Part shown: in pieces, positions 35,695 through 47,890 of the stretch
How positions within the stretch are numbered: the stretch's first letter is position 1
Layout of the letters: the number at the start of each line of letters is the position of its first letter
DNA from: Owenia fusiformis
Taxonomy: Eukaryota; Annelida; Polychaeta; Sabellida; Oweniidae
Length of the DNA: 64,000 bases
Assembly (NCBI GenBank): GCA_903813345.2
Contig: CAIIXF020000047.1
Span: forward strand, 88,413 to 152,412
Direction of reading: 5' to 3'
Made by a program: the position numbers and the translations under genes
The notes under the pieces: generated by a model
Told to the model about the DNA's origin: nothing
What the model saw: only the letters and a program-made list of their open reading frames with translations
Databases searched by the model: none

Positions 35695-37104
35695 GTATGT
35701 ATTTGCAATGATTGTATCTTCAATTGTCGTTCGACCTTTTCAAACTACTTGTAATTCTAAACATATCTTACTTTTAAATGCTCCATCATCATCTGATCCA
35801 TGGGGAAAAAACATTCACTTCACATAGGTCAGCAGCTGAGCAGGTTTTAAAAAATAAGTTTGTCCCCCTACTGGATTCATGTAGAGAAAGGTCTTGGGCT
35901 TATTTTGAGCTTGGGTTCTCGGTTGTAGCCCCGGCACCGAATGTGAAAATTGGTCCTATAGGTGGCGCCCCCTACAATTTACCCCAAATTTTAAACTAAT
36001 TATTATTTTCATAACTGAAACATTAAGACATCTCAAATAGCTTAAATTGATCAATGGTACATTAAATTATGCATTAAATTTTTTTTCAATGTGTGAAAAT
36101 CATAATTTATGGAGAAATAGATGATTGACCCCTTAAAACGCCCCCTATTTTAAAGGGGGTACTTAGGTTAACTTCCGTAACTTTTGTGTTATTCAGAATT
36201 TGGGCTTAAAAATATTCCTGAATATGTACAATTATGCTGTTGAGAGACTGCAATAACCCTATGTTCATAGCTTTATCACTTTTTGAGAAAAAAAAATAAA
36301 ACCTATTTCCATATAATTTGGTTTCATATTATTTTCAGATAAACCATCATCTATACTTTTTAATTTACTTTCCACACCTTATACCCATGCATAGTATTAA
36401 TACTTTTCTTTCATTTTAGACCAATATAGATGACTGTAGTTCATATAAAATAAATAATAATAAAAAATTTAAGCAGAAATTATTGATTTACCCCTTAAAA
36501 TACCCCTTATATAGGGGATACACACACTATTGCTTCTATAACTCACTGTAACTTATGTTTAGTTCAAGATTTAGGCTTGAAAATATCCTTGAATTTGTAG
36601 ACTTGTGTGTGTGGGAGACTTAATAGTTAACCTTTGCCCCTAAATAAATAAATAATTTACCATATGCTGTTGTCCTTGTAAATTATCTCAAATTCAGATT
36701 CTGTTGTCATTGACGATATCGAAGATGCTATATTGTGGCGATTAACGACCTCATTTGATAGAAATTTGGATTTCATATAATACATCATCACATGAGCTTA
36801 ACAGAATTAGTGATGATAGAATCCCCTGAGAAAGGAGGACGAATTAAAGAGTTGAAGCGACAGTTATGTCCGCCATTTGTGACAACGGTATCTGACTTTA
36901 CGGTTGTCAGGGTATTCCGGTGTGAACTAATGGCCCATGCTAGTTCAGTCTTGTCCAAATTGCAACTCATATGCAAATACATATTTTATCAAATACTCAG
37001 CTTGAATCATTGGAATATGGCTTAGAATATGTTCTTGAAAATGATCTTGCCACAAAAGATATTCTGTATATCACCTGATGATCTGATTTTACAATGTAAT
37101 AAAC

Positions 37105-37498
37105 CAGATGCGAATAGGCAGTTACCAGTTGCACAGCCAGGAGGCTAATTCGGGGTTGATAACATGGCAGGGTATTAGAAAGTTCCCCTAAACTTGAATA
37201 TTCATCAGCTTAAGTGTTTCAATTTTCATATCCCCTTATGTATTTGAAAAAGTAAAAGAAAATATTATCTGTCCAATATAAGCAAAGATATTTCACTTCT
37301 TGTGATTTTATTAACATGGGGTCTATGGGGAATCTCTTTGACCTAGAAATCACATTTTCAAAGGAAATTTAATTTTCAAAGTTGCAAAAACACATCAATA
37401 GATGTAATTTTTTTACATGTAGATTTCAAATATGATATCACTTTGACGAATTTTGAATTTTTAATGTCGCAAACCAAGATTATTTCTACTTCCATCTA
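37105..37498. mobile_element. CAGATGCGAGTAG MITE, copy 3
   Basis: It aligns with 11356-11779. The left end is CAGATGCGAATAGG and the right end is degraded. Confidence 0.55.
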
Positions 37499-38019
37499 AT
37501 TTAGTGTGGTTCAATACAGATTAAGTAAACAGAACAAAATTAATTGTTGCATGGTATTACCATCTAATCAAGCTTTTCAAAAGTGTTGTAAGTAATGCAA
37601 GGACTGATTAATCTGATGTCACTGTGATGTTGTATGTATGTCTTTTTTTCGAAGAATCATCATAACACAACCAGTAGAAAGTATTTTTCTTCGTATGTTG
37701 TATCTTCGTATCTATTGGTCAGGAAGACGAGAAATAATATACATATTTGTTAAAGTGTACATGCATTAATATTTCTCCATATACAAAGAAAGGTATTTAC
37801 TGGTTGTGTTGCAGTAATTGTGCCAGCACAACCCAGTCAATTAGGTCAGCATAATACAAAAAAATATAACACATACCATATCCCTAATTGGTTTTTCAAT
37901 AGTCTGAACTGAACCCCTGGTAAGCTAAAGACGTGAAAGAGATGCTTTAATATCCTCTTTTGGTTGTTTGGTTCTTTTATAGCCTTAGTGCTATCATAAT
38001 ATGCACTGGTTGTGCCATA

Positions 38020-38991
38020 ATACCTCAAATTTGTTTCATTATACCCCTTATCAATTCCTTAAGTATACCCAGAGAGCTTTAATTAGTTTCTAAATACCCA
38101 TAAGTGCTTCGTAATATGCCTTGTAGTGCTCTTTAGGGTCTAACAGAACACCATGATGACCTACTTGGAACCATCATGAGTTTTCAAGTGAAAGCCCATC
38201 GAATCATTAAGGGTATCTAGGAAACCATGCAGGAATACTGCAGCACCACAATTTATACTAGGGGTCTCCAAGAGCTATGAATTTAAACACTTCCTGGGTA
38301 TACTAGGGAATCGCTAGAGGCTACAAGGAACTAATGTGGGTGACAAAAGCACAACAAGGGCATCTTTGGGAATCACTAATGGATATTAAAGTACCAATTG
38401 TGGCTATAAAAGCACCAGCAAGGCATATTAGGGAGTACTAGGGCAGATTTAGAAACCAATAGGGATTATTAAAGCATCACTAAGCAAACTAAGGAATCAC
38501 TTAGTGTTATTAAGGAACCAATTTTGGGTATCAAAGTTCAATCAGGGCATACTAGGTTATCACTATAAAAGGAACCAATTTGGGATATTAAACCACAACC
38601 AGCCATACTCGGTAATTGCTAAGGTTATTTCATGAACCAATAGGAGTTATTAAACCACAACCAAGCATCACAAAGATCTTTTAGGAAACATATGTTTAAA
38701 GCACAACCTGGCTACCAAGGAACCAATTTGGGGTATTAAACCACAACCAGGGCATACTTGCTAAGGCTATTTAATGAACCAATAGGGGTAATCAAAGCAC
38801 AACCAAGCATACAGAGGAATCACAAAGGTCTATTAGGAACCATATGTTTAAAGCACAACCAGGATATACTAGGTTATTGCCTATACTATTGATGAACCAA
38901 TAAGGGTTATTAAAGCAAAACCAGGGCATGCGATCTGATCACTAAGGCCATTACTAAAGCTATTCAGGAACCAATCAGGATTACTTAAACG
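38020..38991. repeat. decayed tandem units beside the minisatellite
   Basis: Words such as GGAACCAAT, TATTAAAGCACAACCA and GGCATACTAGG recur every 60-80 bases with many changes. They look like older, diverged members of the 69-base repeat. Confidence 0.6.
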
Positions 38992-40026
38992 ACACCAAGC
39001 ATTCTAAGTAGTCCCCAAGGGCTACTAAGGAATCAATAGGGGTTATTAAAGCACAACCAGACACCAAGCATTCTAAGTAGTCCCCAAGGGCTACTAAGGA
39101 ATCAATGGGGGTTATTAAAGCACAACCAGACACCAAGCATTCTAAGTAGTCCCCAAGGGCTACTAAGGAATCAATGGGGGTTATTAAAGCAAAACCAGAC
39201 ACCAAGCATTCTAAGTAGTCCCCAAGGGCTACTAAGGAATCAATAGGGGTTATTAAAGCACAACCAGACACCAAGCATTCTAAGTAGTCCCCAAGGGCTA
39301 CTAAGGAATCAATGGGGGTTATTAAAGCACAACCAGACACCAAGCATTCTAAGTAGTCCCCAAGGGCTACTAAGGAATCAATGGGGGTTATTAAAGCACA
39401 ACCAGACACCAAGCATTCTAAGTAGTCCCCAAGGGCTACTAAGGAATCAATGGGGGTTATTAAAGCACAACCAGACACCAAGCATTCTAAGTAGTCCCCA
39501 AGGGCTACTAAGGAATCAATTGGGGTTATTAAAGCACAACCAGACACCAAGCATTCTAAGTAGTCCCCAAGGGCTACTAAGGAATCAATGGGGGTTATTA
39601 AAGCACAACCAGACACCAAGCATTCTAAGTAGTCCCCAAGGGCTACTAAGGAATCAATGGGGGTTATTAAAGCACAACCAGACACCAAGCATTCTAAGTA
39701 GTCCCCAAGGGCTACTAAGGAATCAATGGGGGTTATTAAAGCACAACCAGACACCAAGCATTCTAAGTAGTCCCCAAGGGCTACTAAGGAATCAATGGGG
39801 GTTATTAAAGCACAACCAGACACCAAGCATTCTAAGTAGTCCCCAAGGGCTACTAAGGAATCAATGGGGGTTATTAAAGCACAACCAGACACCAAGCATT
39901 CTAAGTAGTCCCCAAGGGCTACTAAGGAATCAATGGGGGTTATTAAAGCACAACCAGACACCAAGCATTCTAAGTAGTCCCCAAGGGCTACTAAGGAATC
40001 AATGGGGGTTATTAAAGCACAACCAG
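38992..40026. repeat. 69-base minisatellite, 15 units
   Basis: Fifteen near-identical 69-base units fill 1035 bases, each starting ACACCAAGCATTCTAAG and ending CACAACCAG. Because 69 is a multiple of three, any stop-free frame stays open: a 327-residue frame on the minus strand (23-residue period) and a 175-residue frame on the plus strand. I read these as by-products, not proteins. Confidence 0.95.
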
Positions 40027-40270
40027 GGCATACTGGTTATCAGTTAAGCTATTAAGGAATAAAAGGGAGCTATTAAAGCACTTCCATGGCATTCTAGGGA
40101 ATCACCAAAGGCTATAGAAGAGCTAATTGGAGCTATCAATTTATCATTTTTGTATTGTGCTGACACAATATACTGGGTTTTGCTGGCACAATCACTACAA
40201 CACAACCAGTAAATATCTTTCTTTGTATGGAGAAATATTTATATCTGTACACTTTAACTAATATATGCAT

Positions 40271-40885
40271 ACAGGGTGTTTCATATGTATACATCCCCCA
40301 TAAACTCATACATGTCATATTGCCACACCATCACGATATATATCATTTTGCTCCTTATGGAAAGTTACATAGGATTGCAAAGTTTCAGAATCCAGCGGTA
40401 TCCCAGAAAAAAGAAATGCTGTATCAAAGTATGTGGGTACGGTCATTTCGAGGGGTATTTCTAGTCAGTTTGAGGGTAATTTTAAGGGAAGGTTGAATTT
40501 CTGTATTGCAAATTTCTAGCAGTTGTCATCATGGTAAAGATCAGTGCACATGAGTGTGACAGTTATGCGCAAAGATGTATAGATAGGATTCTTGCAGTGG
40601 CTTATGGAGAGGGTAGGGACCCTGGTGCGACCTCTCATCAATAAAAATGGATATGAGAAAAAGTGCACAGATCACCAGCCTGAGTCAAAAAATCACCAGG
40701 AATAATTGCCCTCTCAATGACACCGTACCCGCAATCTTTGATACAATGTATCTTTTTTCAGCGATATACCTGGATTCTGAAACTTTCCAATCATACGTAA
40801 CTTTCGATATGAGACATAAAATGATAGATGCATGAGTTTATGGGGGGGGGGGGGGGGGGTTGCAAACATATGAAATACCCTGTAT
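40271..40885. mobile_element. TACAGGGTGTTTCATATG Tc1/mariner-like MITE
   Basis: Inverted ends ACAGGGTGTTTCATATG and CATATGAAATACCCTGT are next to TA on both sides. Inner inverted sequence continues (CCCCCATAAACTCAT against ATGAGTTTATGGGGG). An 18-G run is at 40842-40859. Superfamily assignment rests on ends and the TA target only. Confidence 0.65.
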
Positions 40886-42219
40886 GTACATTATTACCTC
40901 TCATCTTTCAGATCACTTGTGCCAGCACAATTCAGTCATTATAACAGCACAATCCAAAAAAAACAATACCTGTTAAGTAGTAATTGTTTTAATTACTTTA
41001 CATGAAACCTGCAAGGAGAGATTGAATCTTTAATTATGTAAGCCCATACATTGGTTCATCCTATTGGAATGCATGCTAAAGTATTTAAAACTAAGTTATT
41101 GGATTATGGATCTTGGTGAAAACATGGACTATAATGATCCCTAGGATATATATCAGGGTTGTCTCATGATGTAAAATCGATTATAATTTTGCTTTTATTC
41201 AGAAATGTTGGATGGTTTACATTTGCTGTTAATATCAAACTCACCATTATGAATACCAGCATATTAAGCATTCATTGCCAAACATCATAAGCTTTCAATG
41301 CATGTGAATTTCAAACATATTTCCTTAGTCTCCAACACACACCCTTTAAAATAGGGGATATTTTAAGGGGTAAATCAATTATTTCTGCTTAGGTTTTATT
41401 TTATTATTTATTATTATGAACTATTATGAACTACAGTCATCTATATTGGTCTAAAATGAATGAAAACTATCAATACTATGCATGGGTATAAGGTGTGGAA
41501 AGTAAATTAAAAAGTATAGATGATGGTTTATCTGAAAATAATACAAAACCAAATTATATGGAAATACGTTTTATACGTTTTTTTCTCAAAAAGGGATAAA
41601 GCTATGAACATAGGGTTACTGCAGTCTCTCAACAGCATACTTGTACATATTCAGGAATATTTTTAAGCCAGAATTCTGAATAACACAAAAGTTACGGAAG
41701 TTAACTTAAGTAACCCCTTTAAAATAGGGGGCGTTTTAAGGGGTTAAGCAACAATTTCTCCATAAATTATGATTTTCACACATTGAAAAAAATTTTTATG
41801 CATAATTTAATGTACCATTGATCAATTTAAGCTATTTGAGATGACTTTATGTTTCAGTTATGAAAATAATAATTAGTTTTAAATTTGGGGGTGAATTGTA
41901 GGGGGCGTCACCTATAGGACCAATTTTCACATTCGTTGCCGGGGCTAGGACAGAGAACCCAAGCTCAAAATAAGCCCAAGACCTTGCTCTACATGAATCC
42001 AGTGAGAAACTTAGGGGACAAATTTATTTTTCTAAATTTGCTCAGCTGCTGACCTAACAGTCTGCATTTTGAAAACTTACCCTTCGATCTCATACTATCT
42101 TATGATGTCTTATCACGACTGTTTGCCTTAAATGAGTGGTTGATTAAGAAACTTTTCGAAGAAAAAATAACGTTTGATTTCATTTATAGCACACCTATCA
42201 AATCAAGTAATCATCTCAA

Positions 42220-42960
42220 AATGTAAAATGTTAAAATATCAAATATAAAATGACAAGTTGTAGATTTCATGACAAAACACATAAAATATCATGTTGAGAT
42301 TCTATATATCATGATGAATTTGAAGATGAAAGGAAAGAAGACAGTCACACTTTTCATGTCGGTTGTCACAACCTAGCGTATATTCTTTGATCATATACAA
42401 GAGTAAACCTTGCATTCTCCATTCAAGTATCCACATGGGGTAATAAGATATGCTTAATTTATGATTTCTTAAGCAATTTATCTTCTAAATCCAGAGACAA
42501 CTATGGAAAAATCTACTTCCAAGACGAATATAGACTAGACTGTAGCAACATAATGTTAATGAAATATTAAAACCGCTACTGTTGGAGATTCATATTAACA
42601 TGAAGATCAAAATTAAATGTGTTATCCTCAAGTATTCGTAGAATATCAATTTAATAAGGAGGAATGTATATCGATAAGGCATACATCCAATTTGATCAGT
42701 TATATGAAAATGTAATTAATTTTAAAACAATTGTTTACATTATGTCTCATGATTTGCACCGTAATTCAATTCAGAGCACAAATCACAATTCTGAGCACAA
42801 ATGACGACATGCCCTGGCACCGTGATGACCAAAATACCTTTCTTTAGTTATAATAACATTCGATTTGTCACCACAGAATCAATTGTGAGCCTCCTAATTA
42901 ATGAGTAGACTATTGTAATTCAACAAAAAAGCACGATCAACTCAGAGCAGAGATGGCTAA
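42220..42960 (+). repeat. M5 module after the 6.2 kb insertion
   Basis: It matches 16510-17460 without the MITE: TATAAAATGACAAGTTG, GTCACAACCTA, AAGGAGGAATGTATATCG. Confidence 0.6.
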
Positions 42961-43049
42961 AGACTTGTAACGCTCACCTATCATGTTGTATTTCATAATC
43001 AAAATGCTCAATTTCATCAACGGCAGTTTACAAAGTGAGATTGCAGGAT

Positions 43050-43700
43050 AGCCTATACGACTTCTCTTTTGACATTCAAATATTTATTTGTTCAACATAT
43101 AATTTTCGTGATCACTGATTATTCAATTTTATAGAGCGATGTTTACTCGTCTCATTTGATTTCGTAATTTGAGATACAACGTGGCGACGCGAGCCAGATG
43201 ATAAGCGCAAGCGAAATATAGTTTAGTTTGTCTACCCCCATTAATGTGTGTTCTGTTTGCTTTTTAATTTTTGACTTTGATAAGGCAAACCTCACCCACA
43301 GCTGAAACCTATTCAAAATTGTGTAGTTGGATGCCTTGATGAAATGATGATGAAAATAAAGACTATGTCAGCAATTTCCTTCACCATTCTCTGATCTAGT
43401 TTTCTTTGACAAAACACTTTTACCAATGTAATAAGAGATTGATTACTGGAAACAATGTTTCATATCTGCATTTCTAGCATTAATATATGGGTCTTTATTT
43501 TTTCCTGTTTGTTCTAGTTAGATACCTTATGATGAATTGTAGATGGAAATCAAGTCTTATATCAGCAATTTCCTTACCAAGTCTCTTGTTTTCTTTTACA
43601 AAACACTTTTCCAAATGTAATGGAGTGATTGAATACTGGAAATAATGCTTCATATCGGCAATTTTTCAGCATTTATATCTAGGTCTTGAAATTGTCCACC
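43050..43700 (+). repeat. M6 module, third copy
   Basis: It matches 8420-9080 and ends at the empty SINE site (43685-43720). Confidence 0.6.
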
Positions 43701-44039
43701 ATTTTGTCCAACTACAAGAAATTGAATGGCTTACATTTGTGGGGGAGTTTTGCTATCACAAAATGTCAAAAATAAGAAAAAGGCAGAACACCCCCACATT
43801 CATTGGGGTAAGTTTGTCAATACATGAAACAATATAGAATAGCATATAATGAAGCAGGAATAACACATTAATGGATCGTCCCTAACGTTTAGTAAAAGGG
43901 TTAAGAGCTGTGCGAGTAAATGTCGCTGAACAATGTTTCTTATTCTTCTAGAAAATGTACCCAATAATGTGTTCAACTCCAAATCGAAGTCCTCGTGTCT
44001 GAAAAAATATGGAAATAGTAAGGAGGAAAGTACACTCAA

Positions 44040-44250
44040 ACTGTCTCAAATCTGTTTTTCGTTTTTCAATACATTTCAATACAGGGAATCATTCTTAATT
44101 CTTTCTTCTGTTCCTTCTCCTTTGAGCTTATATTGGGTACATTTCCTTGAAATATCAAAAATGTATGTTCAGGAACCTTTCTTGTTTGACCACTTTTGAC
44201 TATTTTCAGCCACATTTCAAGATATAGTTTGTTTTAAATGATAAATTCAG
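44040..44250 (+). repeat. C-type cassette upstream flank, third copy
   Basis: It matches 9715-9910 and 27745-27943. Confidence 0.6.
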
Positions 44251-44292
44251 CAAGGATGGGATTATTGGAGGATCCAGTTACTGACTCTAAGG
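44251..44292 (+). pseudogene. mini-exon C3 (open frame, non-GT donor)
   Basis: The acceptor is ATAAATTCAG. The phase 1 frame A-RMGLLEDPVTDSK is open and differs from C2 at three residues. The donor position is G|ATACGTATG. Confidence 0.5.
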
Positions 44293-44750
44293 ATACGTAT
44301 GGGTATTGGCAGTGCTTGTATCTTCTATTGTAGTTCATCCTTTTCACAGCCTTGATTATATTCGATTCATATCTTACCTTAAAACAATCCATCATCATCC
44401 CATGAATTGTGAAAACCGACACTCACTACTTACATTTCTAAAAGTTGCACCGAGGCCTGCGATCTGATTCTACCATTTATCATAATTCTTACGATGACTA
44501 TTGCCCTTGACGGGGTGTTTGACTACCTTTATACTAAAAGACTGGAAGAATATAATGGTGAGGCTACATACGTACATATCAAGCAAATTGAGTAGTACAG
44601 TAATTTAAAAACAAAGAGAGAAAATAGGATGATGTAATTTGTTGACTCCTTCCTGATAGAAAGATGAGTGTTGATTTAAAATATTCTGTGTTATCTTTAT
44701 TACATCGCAGACCTAAATTCCAATCTTCTTTCCTTTTCAGTGAAAGAATG

Positions 44751-45471
44751 GGTATAGATATGGCGAACTTTTTGAACACACGTTTCTCTTAAACCAGTCA
44801 TCAAAAATTTCTGAAAATCTTACAAATTGTCAATGTAATGGCCTTTTGAATGGTAACAATGTAATCTGAAATAGATATACATACTTTCATCTATATTGTT
44901 TTAAAAAACACATCAAACACTTGTTTTGTTCTTGGTATCATGTCTCCAGAGTGAAATGAAACATCTTACCGAACCTCATTGGAACAAAATGACATAAACA
45001 CAACATGTTTAGGTCTCTCAATATAAAGGAAATTTTGGTTTATTTTTAAAAAGTATCTTGTTAATGAAATAAAATGTTTTTCTTGATTTTTATCTATTTT
45101 AGGGGGATTTTGTTTTAATTTTTTGAATACTTTTTTAAAATAAACCAAAAATTCCTTTGTATAACTTAAATATTGAGAGGTCTAAAAACATGTTGTATAA
45201 TATGCTATTTTTGTTCCAACAAGGTTCGGAAAGACGTTTTATTTCATTCTCAAGAATTGGTAGAAAGGAGCAAAAACAATTGCACTAAAGAAACAAAAAA
45301 TGTTAACAAAAACAGTTATATAAAATATTTCTAAATAGCCTAATTTTCGCATTAAATTGTTGTCAATCAGTCAACATTACATAAAATACCATGTTTTTTA
45401 CAGAATGTCTTCAATGATTGGTTTAAGAGAACAACATTGTTGAATTCAGTTTTCCATATCGATACCTATCC
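44751..45471. mobile_element. GGTATAGATATGG foldback element
   Basis: The ends are GGTATAGATATGG and CCATATCGATACC. Inverted homology runs through most of its 720 bases (TCTTAAACCAGTCAT against ATGATTGGTTTAAGA-like; a TTTAGGTCTCTCAATAT block against its complement). It splits the flank of cassette B4. It has no transposase. Confidence 0.7.
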
Positions 45472-45585
45472 TTTGATACATGTTCCATTCATTCAAAAAT
45501 GTCTGTTCAGCAACCTTTCCCGTACAACTACTTTTGACTATTGTGAGCCACGTTTTCAAAATGTGATGTGGTTTAAATTATTTCC

Positions 45586-45614
45586 GAGGTAATTGGATCA
45601 CGGTCTTGATTTTG
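45586..45614 (+). pseudogene. mini-exon B4 (acceptor lost)
   Basis: The acceptor position reads TTTCCG in place of TTTCAG. The body is shortened and the donor GTCCGC is weak. It is dead by all criteria. Confidence 0.6.
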
Positions 45615-46131
45615 GTCCGCATTGGCAATGATCGTATGTTCTTTTTGACTTTTCTAATTTCAAACATACATGAATCTCACTTTCAAATATTCCATCATCA
45701 TCCTATCACTGGAGAAAAATTATTCATTACAATCTACATTTTTAAAAGTTGCCCCTTCGATCTGATACTACCTTTTATATTCATTTTTGGAAGAAAATAA
45801 TGTGATTCTATTTGTAGCAAATTGATCTTTTCTGTTTTCAATGCATTCTCCATTAATGATTATTTGTTCTTCCTGATAGTCTACTTAAAGGGATATCAAG
45901 GTATTAAAATGCTCCATTTCATCATGATTTACAAATGATAATTGTATGATAAAGGTATTTTTGCTCCCATCATTACATCACACCTAAATTGTAATATTCC
46001 TTCCTATTTTAGCGAAAATTGGTCACAATTCCTGAAAATTAAAAATACCTATTCAGAAACCTTTACTGTAACACTACGTTTGACTATTTTTCAGCAACCT
46101 TTGATGTGTTGTGGTTTATTTGATTTTTCAG

Positions 46132-46173
46132 ATTTCAGAAGGCAGGTGGAGGAAAATAAAATGAGTATAAAAG
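46132..46173 (+). CDS. mini-exon F, intact 42-base cassette
   Basis: The acceptor is TTTGATTTTTCAG and the donor AAAAG|GTACGT is close to consensus. Phase 1-1 translation gives D-FRRQVEENKMSIK: fourteen residues, charged and helix-prone. Its start resembles A1 (E-FRRQGER), so the two are likely paralogous coding exons rather than chance frames. It is the strongest candidate for a used mini-exon. Confidence 0.6.
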
Positions 46174-46517
46174 GTACGTATTTGCAAGGCTTGTATCTTC
46201 TATTGTCGTTCGACCTTTTCAAAATGCTGGTAATTCTAAACATATATTACACCCCCTTCATAATTTTGGCAACCTTTGTAAATATGTCAATCTATCAAAC
46301 AATTTCCGCACTGCTGAAGAATCAAATCGGTATTTTTTCCAAAAACAATTTTTTATGAGATTTTCGTTAAGATGGACGAGTGATATATAAGGTAATCTTT
46401 ATAACTTACAATTATTGATGCATTACTGCAGTTGTTTGGTTTATTTCGTTCCCTTTGACTGGGGTACATGATTTGGTCACATAGCGGGAATGCCCTTTTT
46501 CAAAATAGAATACCGTT

Positions 46518-47638
46518 TGTTGATATGGCATATATTCATGGTTGCGCGGTATTTGTGATACGGGTAAATATGTCATACTCATCTGCGGTATATGGCATAT
46601 TCCGCAGGTGAGTATGGTATATTCCGCAGTGAATATGTGATACATTGATTTCAGTGAATACCCGATACTCGCCTGCAGAATATGTCATGCTCACTTTTGG
46701 AATATGTCATATACCGCAGGTGAGTATGACAAATACCGCGGGTGAAAACGTGATACAGAAAGCCTTGTTTTGATTAGTTGCGATGATCGACTCTAAATGT
46801 AAAACTGCACTGGATTACCAATATAGTTAATGCTTCGAGTTCTAATATATTAATCATGGATTTATTGAGAAAGTTTATTACGTGAGATTGCTGAGTGATA
46901 CTTCTGTTTAGTTGAAATATTCAATGCACTGTACTTTTGATTAATTAATCATTGTAATAATTTATTAACGTTTACCTGTGCGTTCAATCGATGCAATTGA
47001 CAATTGCTTACTTCCGTATCACGTTCTAATTGGTTATTGGAGAGGTTAAGCTACCGTATAAAATCAAAAACGCAACTTAAACGTATCAATCGGCCCTATA
47101 CAAATACATGTAGAGTTCACACATAAATACCCGTTCAGCTCTAGTGTTTGTTTAGACTACACCATAGCTTGTAATGATTACATAGTATCCCATTGATGAA
47201 GTTCAATAGCTGGTTTTATAATACATATTTTAAACGAGCTCGTTTCGTAAGATTATTGGAGTTAAATCATGCGTAACATACATCATCTTCTTCAGAAAGA
47301 ATTATACTCTGCATCGAAATCAAAATTGCAAGGATAGTATTCAACAGACATGAGTATAATGATTCCCGTTGATAGCAACGTGAAATTTTAAAATCTCCCG
47401 TTCTAAACACGCAACTTTGAAGTTGAACGGGTATCTGAAGTAGACTAAAGCGATACAATCCTATGTTGATTCAATGTACTTTGCGTTAACGTATACGTTT
47501 TGAAAAACCGTATTTGCTTAACCTCTCCATTGAGTTTGCCATATACCGCAGGTGAATCTGTCATACACCGCGAGTGAATGTGCCATATTCGTTGCGGAAT
47601 ATGACATACTTTAATTGTATTTTGTTTACCGCGTAACA
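46518..47638. mobile_element. TGTTACGCGG family element, copy 1 (1121 bases)
   Basis: The right end CCGCGTAACA is intact. The left end is damaged (TGTTGATATGGC, missing ACGCGGT). The outer thirds are full of short inverted modules of GCGGTATATGGCATA and CACCTGCGGAATATG type. It has the same length as the outer element at 58707-60464 once the nested copy there is removed. Confidence 0.75.
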
Positions 47639-47679
47639 TACTTTTTGTCTTTAATGAGTGGTTGACCTATTTTGTTGTT

Positions 47680-47890
47680 TATTGTTGATATTGGATTTTT
47701 GACGGGCATCTTTGAATTTGTTATAAATGTCAATACTCACATAATATGTAACCGATCTCTGTCAAATTTGTACCACTTTCTCAGACAGTTACCCTTAATA
47801 GGCTAATTTCTAAAATATATGTTCAGAAACCTTTACTGTAACACTACTTTTGACTATTTTCAGCCACATTTTTAAATGATCCATTATCAT
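47680..47890 (+). repeat. M4 fragment with cassette deleted
   Basis: Sequence runs from TTTCAGCCACATTTTT straight into AAATGATCCATTATCATC, which normally lies about 100 bases past the mini-exon. The exon and its junctions have been deleted. Confidence 0.6.

Larger units (their letters stand above)
35827..42057. mobile_element. 6.2 kb long-TIR element carrying a minisatellite
   Basis: The outer ends are TAGGTCAGCAGCTGAGC and GCTCAGCTGCTGACCTA, and inverted homology continues for several hundred bases (35827-36520 against 41340-42057). The sequence flanking each side gives a 3-base ACA duplication, and the sites rejoin as TTCACA-GTCTGC, as in other units. Inside are inverted pieces with AACACAACCAGTA motifs (37670-37830 and 40190-40260), a MITE, and a tandem repeat. 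A 78-residue frame at 36792-37025 has no family I recognise. No transposase is seen, so it is non-autonomous or a composite. Confidence 0.75.

Noticed and set aside
36792-37025. 78-residue frame in the 6.2 kb element
   Set aside because: It might be a fragment of a transposon protein (ESPEKGGRIKELKRQ), but I recognise no family and see no exon structure.
38981-39964. 327-residue open frame on the minus strand, 23-residue repeats
   Set aside because: It lies wholly in the 69-base minisatellite. The plus strand is also open, and there are no splice, start or homology signs. It follows from the period being a multiple of three.
38992-40026. CRISPR array
   Set aside because: The units are contiguous 69-base repeats with no variable spacers, in an animal-type genome.
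39520-40047. 175-residue open frame on the plus strand
   Set aside because: Same minisatellite, opposite strand.
46412-46645. repeat-derived frames such as this one and 59478-59717
   Set aside because: They run through the palindromic ends of the TGTTACGCGG elements and reflect word repetition.
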